Below, piece by piece: positions 33,782-41,769 of a stretch of DNA of 64,000 bases. Position 1 is the stretch's first letter; every line of letters starts with the position of its first letter. The translations under genes and the position numbers were made by a program. The notes beneath the pieces were generated by a model, which was not told the DNA's origin, ran no database searches, and worked only from the letters and a program-made list of their open reading frames with translations. The DNA comes from Candidatus Enterococcus moelleringii (GTDB lineage: Bacteria; Bacillota; Bacilli; Lactobacillales; Enterococcaceae): the NCBI RefSeq assembly GCF_017377575.1, contig NZ_JAFREM010000002.1:96419-160418 (forward strand), given 5' to 3'.

Positions 33782-34444
33782 CTAGACAATTTCTCCATCT
33801 TCTAAACGAATGATCCGATCGGCTAGCTGCGCCACTTCTTCATCGTGGGTAATGATGACCATGGTTTGTTTGAAGCGCCGGCTGGTGACCTTCAACAGAC
33901 TCAAGACATCTTGACTAGTTTTGGAATCCAAGTTTCCGGTAGGTTCGTCGGCAAAAAGAATTGCCGGTTTATTGGCCAAAGCGCGAGCAATTGCCACCCG
34001 CTGCTGCTGTCCACCAGATAATTGATTCGGGTAGGCCTTGATTTTTTCGGTCAGTCCCAAAAGCTGGATCACTTCATTGATGTAGGCCTCATCCACCTGT
34101 TTTTTGTCCAGTAAAACTGGAATCGTGATGTTTTCCCAAACATTCAAGATCGGAACCAAATTAAATTTCTGGAAAACAAAGCCGATATTGCGCCGCCGGA
34201 AAATAGTCAGCTCTTCATCTGGCAGGCCTTCCAGATTGGCATCGTGAATGATGACTTCTCCTTTAGTGGCCTGATCCAGCCCGCCTAAAATGTGCAGCAG
34301 GGTGGATTTGCCGCTGCCGGAGGTTCCCACGATCGCCAAAAATTCTCCGTTGTCGATTTCTAAATTAATGCCTCGCAAGGCGTGAACGGCGGTATCCCCT
34401 TGGCCGAAAGTCCGTTCCACCCCAATTGTTTTTACCATCTTCAT
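33782..34444 (-). CDS. ABC transporter ATP-binding protein (MacB/LolD class)
   Basis: A 220-residue ATPase with Walker [10 protein letters not shown], signature LSGGQQQR, Walker [17 protein letters not shown] and H-loop [13 protein letters not shown]. The start at 34444 has GGAGGTG upstream; the frame extends to 34468 without support. It energises the FtsX permease next to it. Confidence 0.93.
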   Translation of the reverse strand: MKMVKTIGVERTFGQGDTAVHALRGINLEIDNGEFLAIVGTSGSGKSTLLHILGGLDQATKGEVIIHDANLEGLPDEELTIFRRRNIGFVFQKFNLVPILNVWENITIPVLLDKKQVDEAYINEVIQLLGLTEKIKAYPNQLSGGQQQRVAIARALANKPAILFADEPTGNLDSKTSQDVLSLLKVTSRRFKQTMVIITHDEEVAQLADRIIRLEDGEIV

Positions 34445-34527
34445 TTCCGTCACCTCCGAAAAAAACATTGTCTCTTTACACTACCGATACTAGCAACAAA
34501 AAGTGTCCAGCTGGTAACTGAAATGTA

Positions 34528-35439
34528 TCAGTTTTGATAGATTTCATTGGGTAGGTAAACGGCAAAGGTGCTGCCCGCGCCAACTTGGGAAGTTACCTTG
34601 ATATACCCGCCTTGGGCTTCAATAATTTGGCGGGCTAAGTAGAGACCAACCCCCACCCCAGCTTGTTCCGCGACGGCTTCGCTGCGATAGAAGCGCTGGA
34701 AAATTTGATTAATTTCTTCTTCAGCAATACCGATCCCCTGATCCTTAACTTCAATTTTGGTAAACAGCTGATAGCTCTCCGCGGAAAGGTCAATCCGACT
34801 GCCGCGGGGGCTGTATTTAATGGCGTTGTCTAAGATGTTGCCTAGGGCTTCACTGGTCCACTTCCGATCAAGCTGGGCCGCTGCTGCGGTAGGAGTGATA
34901 GATAATTCGATCCCTTTGGCGTCAGCGGTTGATTGGAATTGTCCGGCTAAAGCCTGCAGCAGGGGAGCGACGGCTTGCTGCTTAGTTACTGGCGCGATTG
35001 TGCCGCTTTCTAAACGGGACATTTTCACCAAGGATTGAATCAGGAAATCCAGTTTTTGACTTTGCTGACTGATTAGCCGAATTTCCTCTGTAGGGACCGC
35101 CTGTTTTTCCTCCAATAGCTGGGAGTAAAGCAAAATGTTGGCGATTGGCGTGACACATTGGTGGGAAATATCGGAAATCAAGGTTTGGATAATTTGCTTT
35201 TGTTCCTGCAGCTGTTCCGCGGAAAGCTGGGAATTTTTTAAATAGTTGTAGAAATCATTTTCTAACGAAGCATAGCTGCTTTCTTCAAATTTGTGAATCG
35301 TCAGCTGGCCCTTTTTTGCTTCCTCCAGCATGGTGTGCAAAGACTGCATCAGCCTTTTTTCTCGCTGATGAAAGTAAGACCAAACAAAGGCCAGGAGCAG
35401 GAGGGAGCCGACAATTATAGTAGGAATTAACCAATTCAT
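34528..35439 (-). CDS. Sensor histidine kinase (single membrane helix)
   Basis: A 303-residue kinase with one N-terminal helix (PTIIVGSLLLLAFVWSYF) and no extracellular loop. The DHp domain has His93 in ISDISHQCVTPIANIL; HQ-x-x-TP replaces the usual HELRTP, as in many Firmicute kinases tied to ABC transporters. The HATPase has NILDNAIKYSPRG, DQGIGIAEEEI and GVGLYLARQIIE. ATG 35439 overlaps the regulator stop by 4 bases. A lack of sensing loop suggests the FtsX transporter is the sensor (inference). Confidence 0.9.
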   Translation of the reverse strand: MNWLIPTIIVGSLLLLAFVWSYFHQREKRLMQSLHTMLEEAKKGQLTIHKFEESSYASLENDFYNYLKNSQLSAEQLQEQKQIIQTLISDISHQCVTPIANILLYSQLLEEKQAVPTEEIRLISQQSQKLDFLIQSLVKMSRLESGTIAPVTKQQAVAPLLQALAGQFQSTADAKGIELSITPTAAAAQLDRKWTSEALGNILDNAIKYSPRGSRIDLSAESYQLFTKIEVKDQGIGIAEEEINQIFQRFYRSEAVAEQAGVGVGLYLARQIIEAQGGYIKVTSQVGAGSTFAVYLPNEIYQN

Positions 35440-36110
35440 CCGGAACCACCCCACGAATAGCCTAAGCCGTAGACGGTTTTTATGTAGGTGGGCTGGCTGG
35501 GATCAGGCTCGATTTTGCCCCGCAACCGCTTGATGGCAACTGTTAAGGCGTGGGCGTCCACGTACTGGGTATCGCCGGACCAGATTTTATCGATTAAATC
35601 GCTGCGCTTTAAGGTGGCTCCCCGGTTGTTCAACAGGAGGTGCAGCAGCCGCTGTTCAGTTTTGCTTAATTCAATTGCTTCTCCGGCGACGCTGAAGCGC
35701 ATCTTATCAAAGTCGAATTGCATGTTGTCGATAGTAAAGGAATTGCTTTTAGTATTTTGGCGCAATTGGACCGCCGCGCGAGCTCGTAAAATCATTAAAC
35801 TGAAGGGCTTAGTGATATAGTCGTTGGCCCCGGCTTCCAGGCCGATAATCGTATCGCTTTCCATATTATTAGCGGTAATAATGATGATGGGCGTATCGGA
35901 AACGGCACGAACCGCCTTTAAAAAGTCTAAGCCGTAGCCGTCGGGTAAATTCAGGTCCAGCAAAATAAGATCCAAAGCAACCGTCTTGCTGATTTCTTGG
36001 GCTTCCTTGATTTTATAGCATTGAAAAAAGCGGTAGTCGGGATTTTCTAAGGCTAATTTGATGCCGTCATTCAGCTGACGATCGTCCTCTAAGATTAAGA
36101 TATTTTTCAC
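35436..36110 (-). CDS. OmpR/PhoB-family response regulator
   Basis: A 224-residue regulator. The receiver has LILEDDRQLNDG, phospho-acceptor Asp52 in LLDLNLPDG and ITKPFSLM. The winged helix runs from about 130 to 224 (ELSKTEQRLLHLLLNNRG; YIKTVYGLGYSWGGSG). First gene of the leftward operon with kinase, ATPase and FtsX permease. ATG with a GGAGGTGCCTCC-like palindromic ribosome region upstream. Confidence 0.92.
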   Translation of the reverse strand: MKNILILEDDRQLNDGIKLALENPDYRFFQCYKIKEAQEISKTVALDLILLDLNLPDGYGLDFLKAVRAVSDTPIIIITANNMESDTIIGLEAGANDYITKPFSLMILRARAAVQLRQNTKSNSFTIDNMQFDFDKMRFSVAGEAIELSKTEQRLLHLLLNNRGATLKRSDLIDKIWSGDTQYVDAHALTVAIKRLRGKIEPDPSQPTYIKTVYGLGYSWGGSG

Positions 36111-36275
36111 GGAGGCACCTCCAGGATGTAGGATACTTCTAGCATATCATATCCATTTAACGGTCACGAGAGGCTTTTTTAGAACCCAAAATTTTGTTGC
36201 CCTGAAACCCATCCCAGATGATAAACTGAATAGAAGCTTTAATTCGTCAAAAAACGGGGATTTTGGAGGAGCAGA

Positions 36276-37436
36276 ATGTTTAATTTATTGTTGGTTATTA
36301 TTTACTTGGCATTTATCAGCTTAGGACTGCCGGATTCGCTGGTGGGTTCGGCTTGGCCGATTATGCACGAGGATTTGCAGGTGCCCTTGTCGGCAGTGGG
36401 AATTGTGACGATGATTATTGCTGGGGGAACGATTGTGTCCAGCTTGTTTTCCGATCGCTTGACGCGAAAATTCGGCACCGGCTGGGTGACGGCGATCAGT
36501 GTACTGACGACGGCCTTGGCGTTGTTTGGGTTTTCGACGGCTTCGGCTTTTTGGATGCTGTGCTTGTGGGCCATTCCGTACGGGTTTGGTGCGGGAGCGG
36601 TGGATGCGGCCTTGAACAATTACGTGGCGCTGCATTATGCATCTCGCCATATGAATTGGCTGCATTGCTTTTGGGGTGTGGGCGCCTCCATCAGTCCCTA
36701 CATCATGGGCTTCAGTCTGGCCCGATATCAGAGCTGGAATCGGGGGTATCTGTTGGTGGCGGGGTTGCAGATTGCGCTAACTATTTTTTTGTTTTTCAGC
36801 CTTCCGCTTTGGAACAAGGGAAAAACTGATACCGGTAATGAAGCCGTAAGAGGTCCGGCTTTGTCGCTGCCGCAGATTTTAAAAATTAAAGGCGTGCCTT
36901 TTATTCTGGTTACCTTCTTTGGTTATTGTGCGTTGGAAATGACCACCGGTTTGTGGGCCAGCACGTATTTGGTTCAATTCCGTGGGATTGAGGTGGAAAC
37001 GGCGGCGCGCTTTGCTTCATTGTTTTACTTAGGGATTACCTTTGGGCGGTTTGTCTGCGGCTTTATTTCCGATCGGCTAGGGGATAAGCAGCTGATTCGG
37101 TTGGGACTTTGCCTGCTAAGTGGCGGGATTTTGTTGATTTTGCTGCCGTTGCCGCTGGATATCTTTGCGTTAAGCGGGTTGGTGTTGACGGGGATTGGCT
37201 GTGCGCCGATTTATCCAGCGATTATTCACGCAACGCCGGCGAACTTTGGGGAAGAAAATTCTCAGGCCGTGATCGGGGTGGAGATGGCTAGTGCCTATTT
37301 GGGTACAACCTTTATGCCGCCGCTGTTTGGTTTAATGGCTGAGAAGATTAGTTTAGGCTTGTATCCTGTCTATTTGCTGCTGCTGGCATTATTGATGCTG
37401 GTGATGTCAGAAAAGCTGAATCGGTTGAAGGGGTAG
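36276..37436 (+). CDS. Major facilitator superfamily transporter
   Basis: A 386-residue protein with about 12 helices. The first half has SLGLPDSLVGSAWPIMHEDL and the loop SDRLTRKFGTGW; the second half has the matching FISDRLGDKQLIRLG. A short charged central loop separates them. The substrate cannot be told; closest patterns are drug or sugar MFS proteins. ATG with TTGGAGGAG upstream; monocistronic with its own terminator. Confidence 0.9.
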   Translation: MFNLLLVIIYLAFISLGLPDSLVGSAWPIMHEDLQVPLSAVGIVTMIIAGGTIVSSLFSDRLTRKFGTGWVTAISVLTTALALFGFSTASAFWMLCLWAIPYGFGAGAVDAALNNYVALHYASRHMNWLHCFWGVGASISPYIMGFSLARYQSWNRGYLLVAGLQIALTIFLFFSLPLWNKGKTDTGNEAVRGPALSLPQILKIKGVPFILVTFFGYCALEMTTGLWASTYLVQFRGIEVETAARFASLFYLGITFGRFVCGFISDRLGDKQLIRLGLCLLSGGILLILLPLPLDIFALSGLVLTGIGCAPIYPAIIHATPANFGEENSQAVIGVEMASAYLGTTFMPPLFGLMAEKISLGLYPVYLLLLALLMLVMSEKLNRLKG

Positions 37437-37528
37437 CGTGTGATTTTTCTGTTGAGAAGGTTCCTGGCGGAATTATCAGTTGGGGGTGCAGCTTTAGATC
37501 CATGAGTGTCAGTTAAATATGAGTTGAG

Positions 37529-37561
37529 CCTAGTGGAGGATTTTCCTCACTAGGTTTTTTG
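37529..37561 (+). terminator. Terminator of the MFS gene
   Basis: CCTAGTGGAGGA pairs with TCCTCACTAGG with one bulge, followed by six T. Confidence 0.8.
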
Positions 37562-37641
37562 ATTTTGTGTCAAACATGGCTATCCTTATCCAGAATAATG
37601 CATCTTTGTTATACTAGATGAAGAGAAAGGGGTGCTATTAT

Positions 37642-38349
37642 TTGGATAAATTATTCATGACGTTTATCGTCTATTCCTTTATCGGATGGGTATGGGAAAG
37701 TATTTATTGCTCCATCAAGGCTCGCCATTTTGTTTATCGCGGCTTTTTGCTGGGGCCTTATTGTCCGGTTTACGGCTTTGGGGTGGCGGCGGTGCTGCTT
37801 TTGGTGCCTGAACATGCGGGGACGCTGCTGAATCTGTACTTTAACATTGTCGTGATCGTGACGATCATCGAGTTTGTCACCAGCTGGCTGCTGGAAAAAA
37901 TGTTTAATATGAAGCTGTGGGATTATACCCACGTTCCGCTGAATATTGAAGGCCGAGTGGCTGTGCCGGTGTCGTTGTTTTGGGGCGTGGGGTGTTTGCT
38001 GCTGATAAAAATCATCAACCCGGTGATTCAAGACGGCATCCACGATTTCGTGGCCAGCACAAATAACCTGGGGCCGATCGTTTTGGCGGTTTTGTTTTTA
38101 ACCGATGTCCTATCCACCTTATTCTTTACCGTTACTACGAAAAAAGAAGTGGAAGCAGTGGTGGATACTTCTGATCCTGAGAATGCGGCGATTAAAGAGT
38201 TTCGCTTGAAGCATTTGATCAGCAACCACAAATCTTCAAACAACCGGAATCGGGTGCTGCAATTAATCGAAAGCAAGCCGAAACAGCTGAAGCATCATAA
38301 CTTAATGCGAATTGTCAAAAACTACCCGAACTTGAAATTCCACAAGTAG
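37642..38349 (+). CDS. CmpB-type putative ABC permease (DUF1113-like membrane protein)
   Basis: A 235-residue protein with about six helices and the family opening FMTFIVYSFIGWVWESIYCS, followed by RGFLLGPYCPVYGFG and the LWDYTHVPLNIEGRVAVPVSLFWG block. The C-terminal 60 residues are basic and cytosolic. The start is taken as TTG 37642 after AGAAAGGGG. ATG 37618 lies close to the likely transcription start, because TATACT at 37610-37615 looks like the -10. Despite the family name no ATPase is nearby and no function is established. Confidence 0.78.
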   Translation: MDKLFMTFIVYSFIGWVWESIYCSIKARHFVYRGFLLGPYCPVYGFGVAAVLLLVPEHAGTLLNLYFNIVVIVTIIEFVTSWLLEKMFNMKLWDYTHVPLNIEGRVAVPVSLFWGVGCLLLIKIINPVIQDGIHDFVASTNNLGPIVLAVLFLTDVLSTLFFTVTTKKEVEAVVDTSDPENAAIKEFRLKHLISNHKSSNNRNRVLQLIESKPKQLKHHNLMRIVKNYPNLKFHK

Positions 38350-38380
38350 GGAGTTGTCGCTAGATTAAAAGAGGTGAAAA

Positions 38381-39049
38381 ATGGACAAACGTGTTCTGAA
38401 AAAAGTGTTGTTGGTACTGGGTGTTGTTCTGCTGCTCCTGCTGTTTTATTGGCTGTATCGTGAATTCCATACCGAAATCCAGCTATTATTGAATCCGAAG
38501 GCTAGTCGCGCATTGCTGATGAAGGAAGTTCGTTCCCACGGCTTCCTGACAGCCGGCGGACTGATTCTGTTGACCGCGCTCATGTGTGCCTTGCCAGGCT
38601 TGCCGACTTCGGTGATCGGTGTCCTGGTGGGCGTCTGTTACGGCCCAATCATCGGAAGCTGCGTCAATATTGTAGGAAATGCCAGCGGCAATCTGCTGTC
38701 TATGACGGCGCTGAAGCATCTGAACCTTGGCAGTCACAAACAAAGCAGCAGCAAATGGGTCAAACGCATTTCGCAAATGAAGCATCCGAAAACGGGGCTG
38801 ATGATCGCGTACATGATCCCAGTGATCCCTTCGTTTGTCGTTAATGTAACGGCAAATTCATTAAAGCTTTCCATCAGAGAAGTCTTTTTGTCAGTTGTGA
38901 TCGGTGTGCTGCCTTCGTCGATTCTCTACGCATTCGGCGGCGAGGCCCTGTTCCATGGCTACACTAAAACGGCACTGATCCTGGTAGCCAGCGTGATTAT
39001 ACTCGTCCTGTTGGTGAAATTTATCAAACGAGATCATCATTTGGAATAA
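38381..39049 (+). CDS. TVP38/TMEM64 (SNARE-associated/DedA-like) membrane protein
   Basis: A 222-residue protein with about six helices. The family core reads LMCALPGLPTSVIGVLVGVCYGPIIGSCVNIVGN in pattern, then MIAYMIPVIPSFVVN and LPSSILYAFGG. Family members are implicated in lipid scrambling or membrane homeostasis. ATG with AGAGGTG upstream, 31 bases after the previous gene, so the two may form an operon. Confidence 0.85.
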   Translation: MDKRVLKKVLLVLGVVLLLLLFYWLYREFHTEIQLLLNPKASRALLMKEVRSHGFLTAGGLILLTALMCALPGLPTSVIGVLVGVCYGPIIGSCVNIVGNASGNLLSMTALKHLNLGSHKQSSSKWVKRISQMKHPKTGLMIAYMIPVIPSFVVNVTANSLKLSIREVFLSVVIGVLPSSILYAFGGEALFHGYTKTALILVASVIILVLLVKFIKRDHHLE

Positions 39050-39064
39050 GCAAGCTGAGTCGTT

Positions 39065-39096
39065 AAGCCCGCAACATGGCGCTTAGCGGCTTTTTT
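39065..39096 (+). terminator. Probable terminator of the TVP38 gene
   Basis: AGCCCGC and GCGGCT pair with one bulge around a 13-base loop, followed by six T. An alternative pairing of TAAGC-CGC with GCGCTTA is possible. Confidence 0.6.
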
Positions 39097-39122
39097 GGTT
39101 TAGCGAAGCTGGAAGTGCCAGA

Positions 39123-40169
39123 CTATTTCCGCTTCTTCCCCTTCTTCTTCTTGCTTTTGTTCCCGTTCTTTTTCTTGTTCCCATTCTTTTTGTTTTTCTG
39201 CGTTTTGCTGTTCTTGTCTGTTTTGGATCGATGCCCCTGCAGTGATTTAAGCAGCTCGGATTTCGTTTTTTTCTTAGACTGCTTCTCATCATCGGCTGCC
39301 TTTTCGTGATTCTTTTTCTCCGGCGGAACTGAGAGTTCTGACAGCTCTTGCTGCGTTAATTCGCCAGAGGAAGTGGATTTCTTCGCATCAGTGGTTTCCT
39401 CGTCCGCTTTAGTCATTGTTTTTTTAGTCGATTCAACCGTTTCCATTTCTTTTTCTGGTCGCACTTCTTCCGTTTCCTTTGGCTCGTACAACGGATCATC
39501 TTCTTTTCGGATATCGAAGGAGCGATGCTTCTCATCGATAGAATAATCCAGCCAGACTACTCGCGTAAATTGGCGCAGGCCATCCTTTTGGAAAATAGTC
39601 AGCTCTCCTAAAATATTTAAAATTGCATGAGCCTCCTGTGGTGACAGGTGGGTGACGACATTGCTGAGGTTCCAGTTGTGGAGCTTGCCGCTTTCCTCTG
39701 CAAAGGCTGCTTTCAAATTGTGCTTCTTGTCTACAGTTTGTTCTTTTGAGTGTAAAAGTGGAATCAATTTATCTATATGCAAACGATAATGCTCGTTAAT
39801 TTTCGAACGTTCTTGAGGAGTTTTATATAAATGGGACAGTAATTTCTCCCAATCTTCATCAGTGAAATAAGGTTTGAAGTACACGCAAAGATGGCGCACG
39901 GAAGTCAGATTATCACCGTTTAAAAAACAATTGCGGATCAAATCTTCAGCAAGACCTGAAAAGTTTAGCGGACTAAATGCATTGCGAACTAAAACGGCCG
40001 CTGCGCATTGAATAAGATAGGACTCATTGGGATGATCTGAGAAAAAGTCCTCAAAACGTTGAGTTAAGCTATCTACACCCATTGTGAATACTTGCCTCTT
40101 TTGAAGCTTGATACTCCCCTTTTCTTTAGTCCCTACATTCGTTGCCGCTTTCATTTCTGCATTTGCCAT
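39123..40169 (-). CDS. Orphan cytosolic protein with acidic linker and polybasic tail
   Basis: A 348-residue protein of no recognised family and no membrane segment. Residues 25-220 are globular and helical (SYLIQCAAAVLVRNAFSPLNF; HLCVYFKPYFTDEDWEKLLSHLY). Residues 225-295 are a disordered Glu/Lys/Thr linker. The last 50 residues are almost only Lys, Asn, Gly and Arg. Such a tail could bind nucleic acid, ribosomes or acidic membranes. ATG with GAGGAG upstream. Codon use looks ordinary. It is isolated, and the XRE regulator transcribes toward it from about 470 bases away. Confidence 0.7.
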   Translation of the reverse strand: MANAEMKAATNVGTKEKGSIKLQKRQVFTMGVDSLTQRFEDFFSDHPNESYLIQCAAAVLVRNAFSPLNFSGLAEDLIRNCFLNGDNLTSVRHLCVYFKPYFTDEDWEKLLSHLYKTPQERSKINEHYRLHIDKLIPLLHSKEQTVDKKHNLKAAFAEESGKLHNWNLSNVVTHLSPQEAHAILNILGELTIFQKDGLRQFTRVVWLDYSIDEKHRSFDIRKEDDPLYEPKETEEVRPEKEMETVESTKKTMTKADEETTDAKKSTSSGELTQQELSELSVPPEKKNHEKAADDEKQSKKKTKSELLKSLQGHRSKTDKNSKTQKNKKNGNKKKNGNKSKKKKGKKRK

Positions 40170-40581
40170 CTTGATTTCTCCTCGCTCGTCAAATTATTCA
40201 ATAACAGAGTACCCGAAAACTGCTAACGAGTGCAAGAGAATTTTTTGTTTTTATTTTTAATCGTGAAATAAAAAAATCGAAAAAGATTCTTTTTCTTTAT
40301 TCTTTTTTAAAGAAAAAAATAAATTAAAATCACTGCGTTATTTTAATAGACATAAGAATAGGAAGGACTAGGACTTATGATAACCCTTTCGTTTTTTCAG
40401 AAAGAGTGCCAAATCCGCTAGATGAAATGGAATTACATTGGATTAGTTATAATGGCGAAAAAATTCCCTGAAAAATTACCGATATATTATTAAGAAATTA
40501 TTAAGAGAGGGGTGAGATAAGGTTTTTCAATATAACAGTTTCTTATGAATTGACCGAAGAAGTTCGAATTAGTTAGCAGAC
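40170..40581. other. Non-coding stretch with a possible gene remnant
   Basis: AT-rich. Between about 40325 and 40468 the plus strand has an open stretch without a start codon, including TYDNPFVFSERVPNPLDEME. A one-base shift after NGEKIP would continue as EKLPIYY before a stop. This looks protein-like but is too short to identify. No intact gene was seen. Confidence 0.3.
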
Positions 40582-40627
40582 TATGCGTTTTTTGCATATT
40601 GATTTTTATGCGAAAAACGCATAGAAT
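40582..40627 (+). promoter_or_regulatory. Left XRE-type operator pair with inward promoter
   Basis: Two 17-base near-palindromes, TATGCGTTTTTTGCATA (40582-40598) and TATGCGAAAAACGCATA (40607-40623), have starts 25 bp apart. A plus-strand promoter TTGATT (40599-40604), 17 bases, TAGAAT (40622-40627) has the second palindrome in its spacer. It would transcribe into the 3' end of the XRE gene in antisense. Confidence 0.6.
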
Positions 40628-40639
40628 GAAGACAGGAGT

Positions 40640-40858
40640 TTATTGCTTAGGATAAGGTCTTTTTTCATTTGTCAGATTAAGCAAGTAGTCCACACTAGTG
40701 GAATAATAATTGGCTAAGATTATCAAAGATTGACTAGGGATGTCCAACTTTCCTGTTTCATAACGGGAATATGTTGTTTGACTAACATTTAACTGCTTAG
40801 CTAATTGCTCTTGACTCAAATCAGCATCCTCGCGAAGATCGCGAATTCTATAATACAT
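40640..40858 (-). CDS. XRE/Cro-type helix-turn-helix regulator
   Basis: A 72-residue single-domain repressor: IRDLREDADLSQEQLAKQLN then SQTTYSRYETGKLDIPS is the classic HTH_3 pattern, and VDYLLNLT ends it. ATG with GAGGTGA upstream. Four copies of a TATGCG-N5-CGCATA type palindrome surround it, two on each side, which marks it as an autoregulated switch protein. It is divergent from the 105-residue gene at 40956. The layout recalls phage or plasmid immunity repressors, but no phage genes are present. Confidence 0.9.
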   Translation of the reverse strand: MYYRIRDLREDADLSQEQLAKQLNVSQTTYSRYETGKLDIPSQSLIILANYYSTSVDYLLNLTNEKRPYPKQ

Positions 40859-40877
40859 AAAATCACCTCAGGGCAAT

Positions 40878-40926
40878 TTTATAGTATGCATTTTTCGCAT
40901 AGGTGAATCTATGCGAAAAACGCATA
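40878..40926 (-). promoter_or_regulatory. Right XRE-type operator pair and xre promoter
   Basis: TATGCATTTTTCGCATA (40885-40901) and TATGCGAAAAACGCATA (40910-40926), again 25 bp apart. On the minus strand TTCACC (40902-40907) and TATAAA (40878-40883) form a promoter with an 18-base spacer that is exactly filled by the first palindrome. The second palindrome lies upstream and close to the divergent 40956 gene. This is the mirror image of the left pair. Confidence 0.65.
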
Positions 40927-40955
40927 AAAAGATTAATAATTAGGAGGCAACACTC

Positions 40956-41273
40956 ATGAAAAGTGCAGGATCGAAGCAGCAAGGAAAAGTTCTGGTAAAA
41001 AAGAATCAACCTCTTAAAGCAATTTCTCAGCAGGATATCAATGAGTTGAAGGACCGTTTGGAGCAACTGGCTTCCTGGCAAGAGCCATTGAAACAAACGC
41101 TAGACTTTTTTGATAGCTCTAAGATGCCGTTGAATAAGAAAAAAATTATTAGAGAATTTCATGCTCAAGCTAAGGTGTTCCAAACTTTCTATGCTGATTT
41201 TTTGGTGAGTGTGGATGAGTTGGAGAGGCAGGTGGAGAAGATGGCTAGGGCTGAGAAGGTGAGAGGTGGTTAG
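40956..41273 (+). CDS. Small helical protein of unknown function
   Basis: A 105-residue, highly charged, helical protein with a basic N-terminus and a coiled-coil-like C-terminus (VDELERQVEKMARAEKV). No family was recognised. ATG has TTAGGAGG upstream. The double XRE operator sits just before it, so it is probably controlled by the divergent regulator. Confidence 0.65.
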   Translation: MKSAGSKQQGKVLVKKNQPLKAISQQDINELKDRLEQLASWQEPLKQTLDFFDSSKMPLNKKKIIREFHAQAKVFQTFYADFLVSVDELERQVEKMARAEKVRGG

Positions 41274-41628
41274 GGTGGAAATGGAGATAGTTAGAAGTAT
41301 TCAAAATTAACTTATTCCTCAGTAGTGGATTTTAGAGGATCATATAGTGTGATAATGTATATTCTTTCTTTTGTAATCTATCACCTCTCCAATGTATAAA
41401 AAGAGTTAAGATCTGAGTATTCAAACAAAGTAAAAACTCTTAGACGAAGTACCAAGGATTGGAAAAAAATACCAAGCATACGATGCTTACGTTTGCTGAA
41501 ATGAATCTGAAAAAAATATCCACCTGCTATGGTGAACGGCAAAAGGCCTTTTATTTTTTCGCTCAAAACCCTAAGTGCATAAAAAATCGGGATCAAGTCG
41601 CCCTTGATTCCGATTTATCTATAGTCTG
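41274..41628. other. Non-coding stretch with hairpin
   Basis: No credible gene. A 71-codon minus-strand frame at 41381-41596 has no ribosome site and no recognisable content. A 13-bp hairpin with one mismatch lies at 41585-41615 (AATCGGGATCAAG with CTTGATTCCGATT). This may be debris from a lost element. Confidence 0.3.
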
Positions 41629-41662
41629 AATGCTTAGATTTTGAATGTCTAAGCATTTTTAT
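41629..41662 (+). terminator. Terminator-like hairpin
   Basis: AATGCTTAGA pairs with TCTAAGCATT around a 9-base loop, followed by TTTTTATT on the plus strand. Confidence 0.6.
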
Positions 41663-41685
41663 TCTGAATTTGATCATAAAAATAA

Positions 41686-41730
41686 ATCAGTTACAAGCTG
41701 TTGACTGGCAATCAACAACTTGTAACTGAT
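41686..41730 (-). terminator. Terminator of the large surface protein gene
   Basis: A long hairpin: ATCAGTTACAAG with CTTGTAACTGAT, and an inner TGTTGA/TCAACA stem. On the minus strand it is followed by TTATTTTTAT. Confidence 0.8.
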
Positions 41731-41769
41731 CAGTGAAACTATTTATGGAGTGAATTTAGAAAACGTTGA

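Noticed and set aside
37642..38349. Component of a classic ABC importer
   Set aside because: The family name suggests a permease, but no ATPase or binding protein gene is adjacent, so a transport role is not claimed.
39076..39309. Plus-strand Phe-rich frame opposite the polybasic tail
   Set aside because: It is the mirror of the Lys-rich tail of the 39123-40169 gene, has no ribosome site and no plausible protein content.
40640..41273. Prophage immunity region
   Set aside because: The repressor and paired operators look phage-like, but no integrase, structural or replication genes are nearby.
41381..41596. 71-codon minus-strand frame, considered as a transposase remnant
   Set aside because: No transposase motif, no inverted repeats and no ribosome site; left as non-coding.
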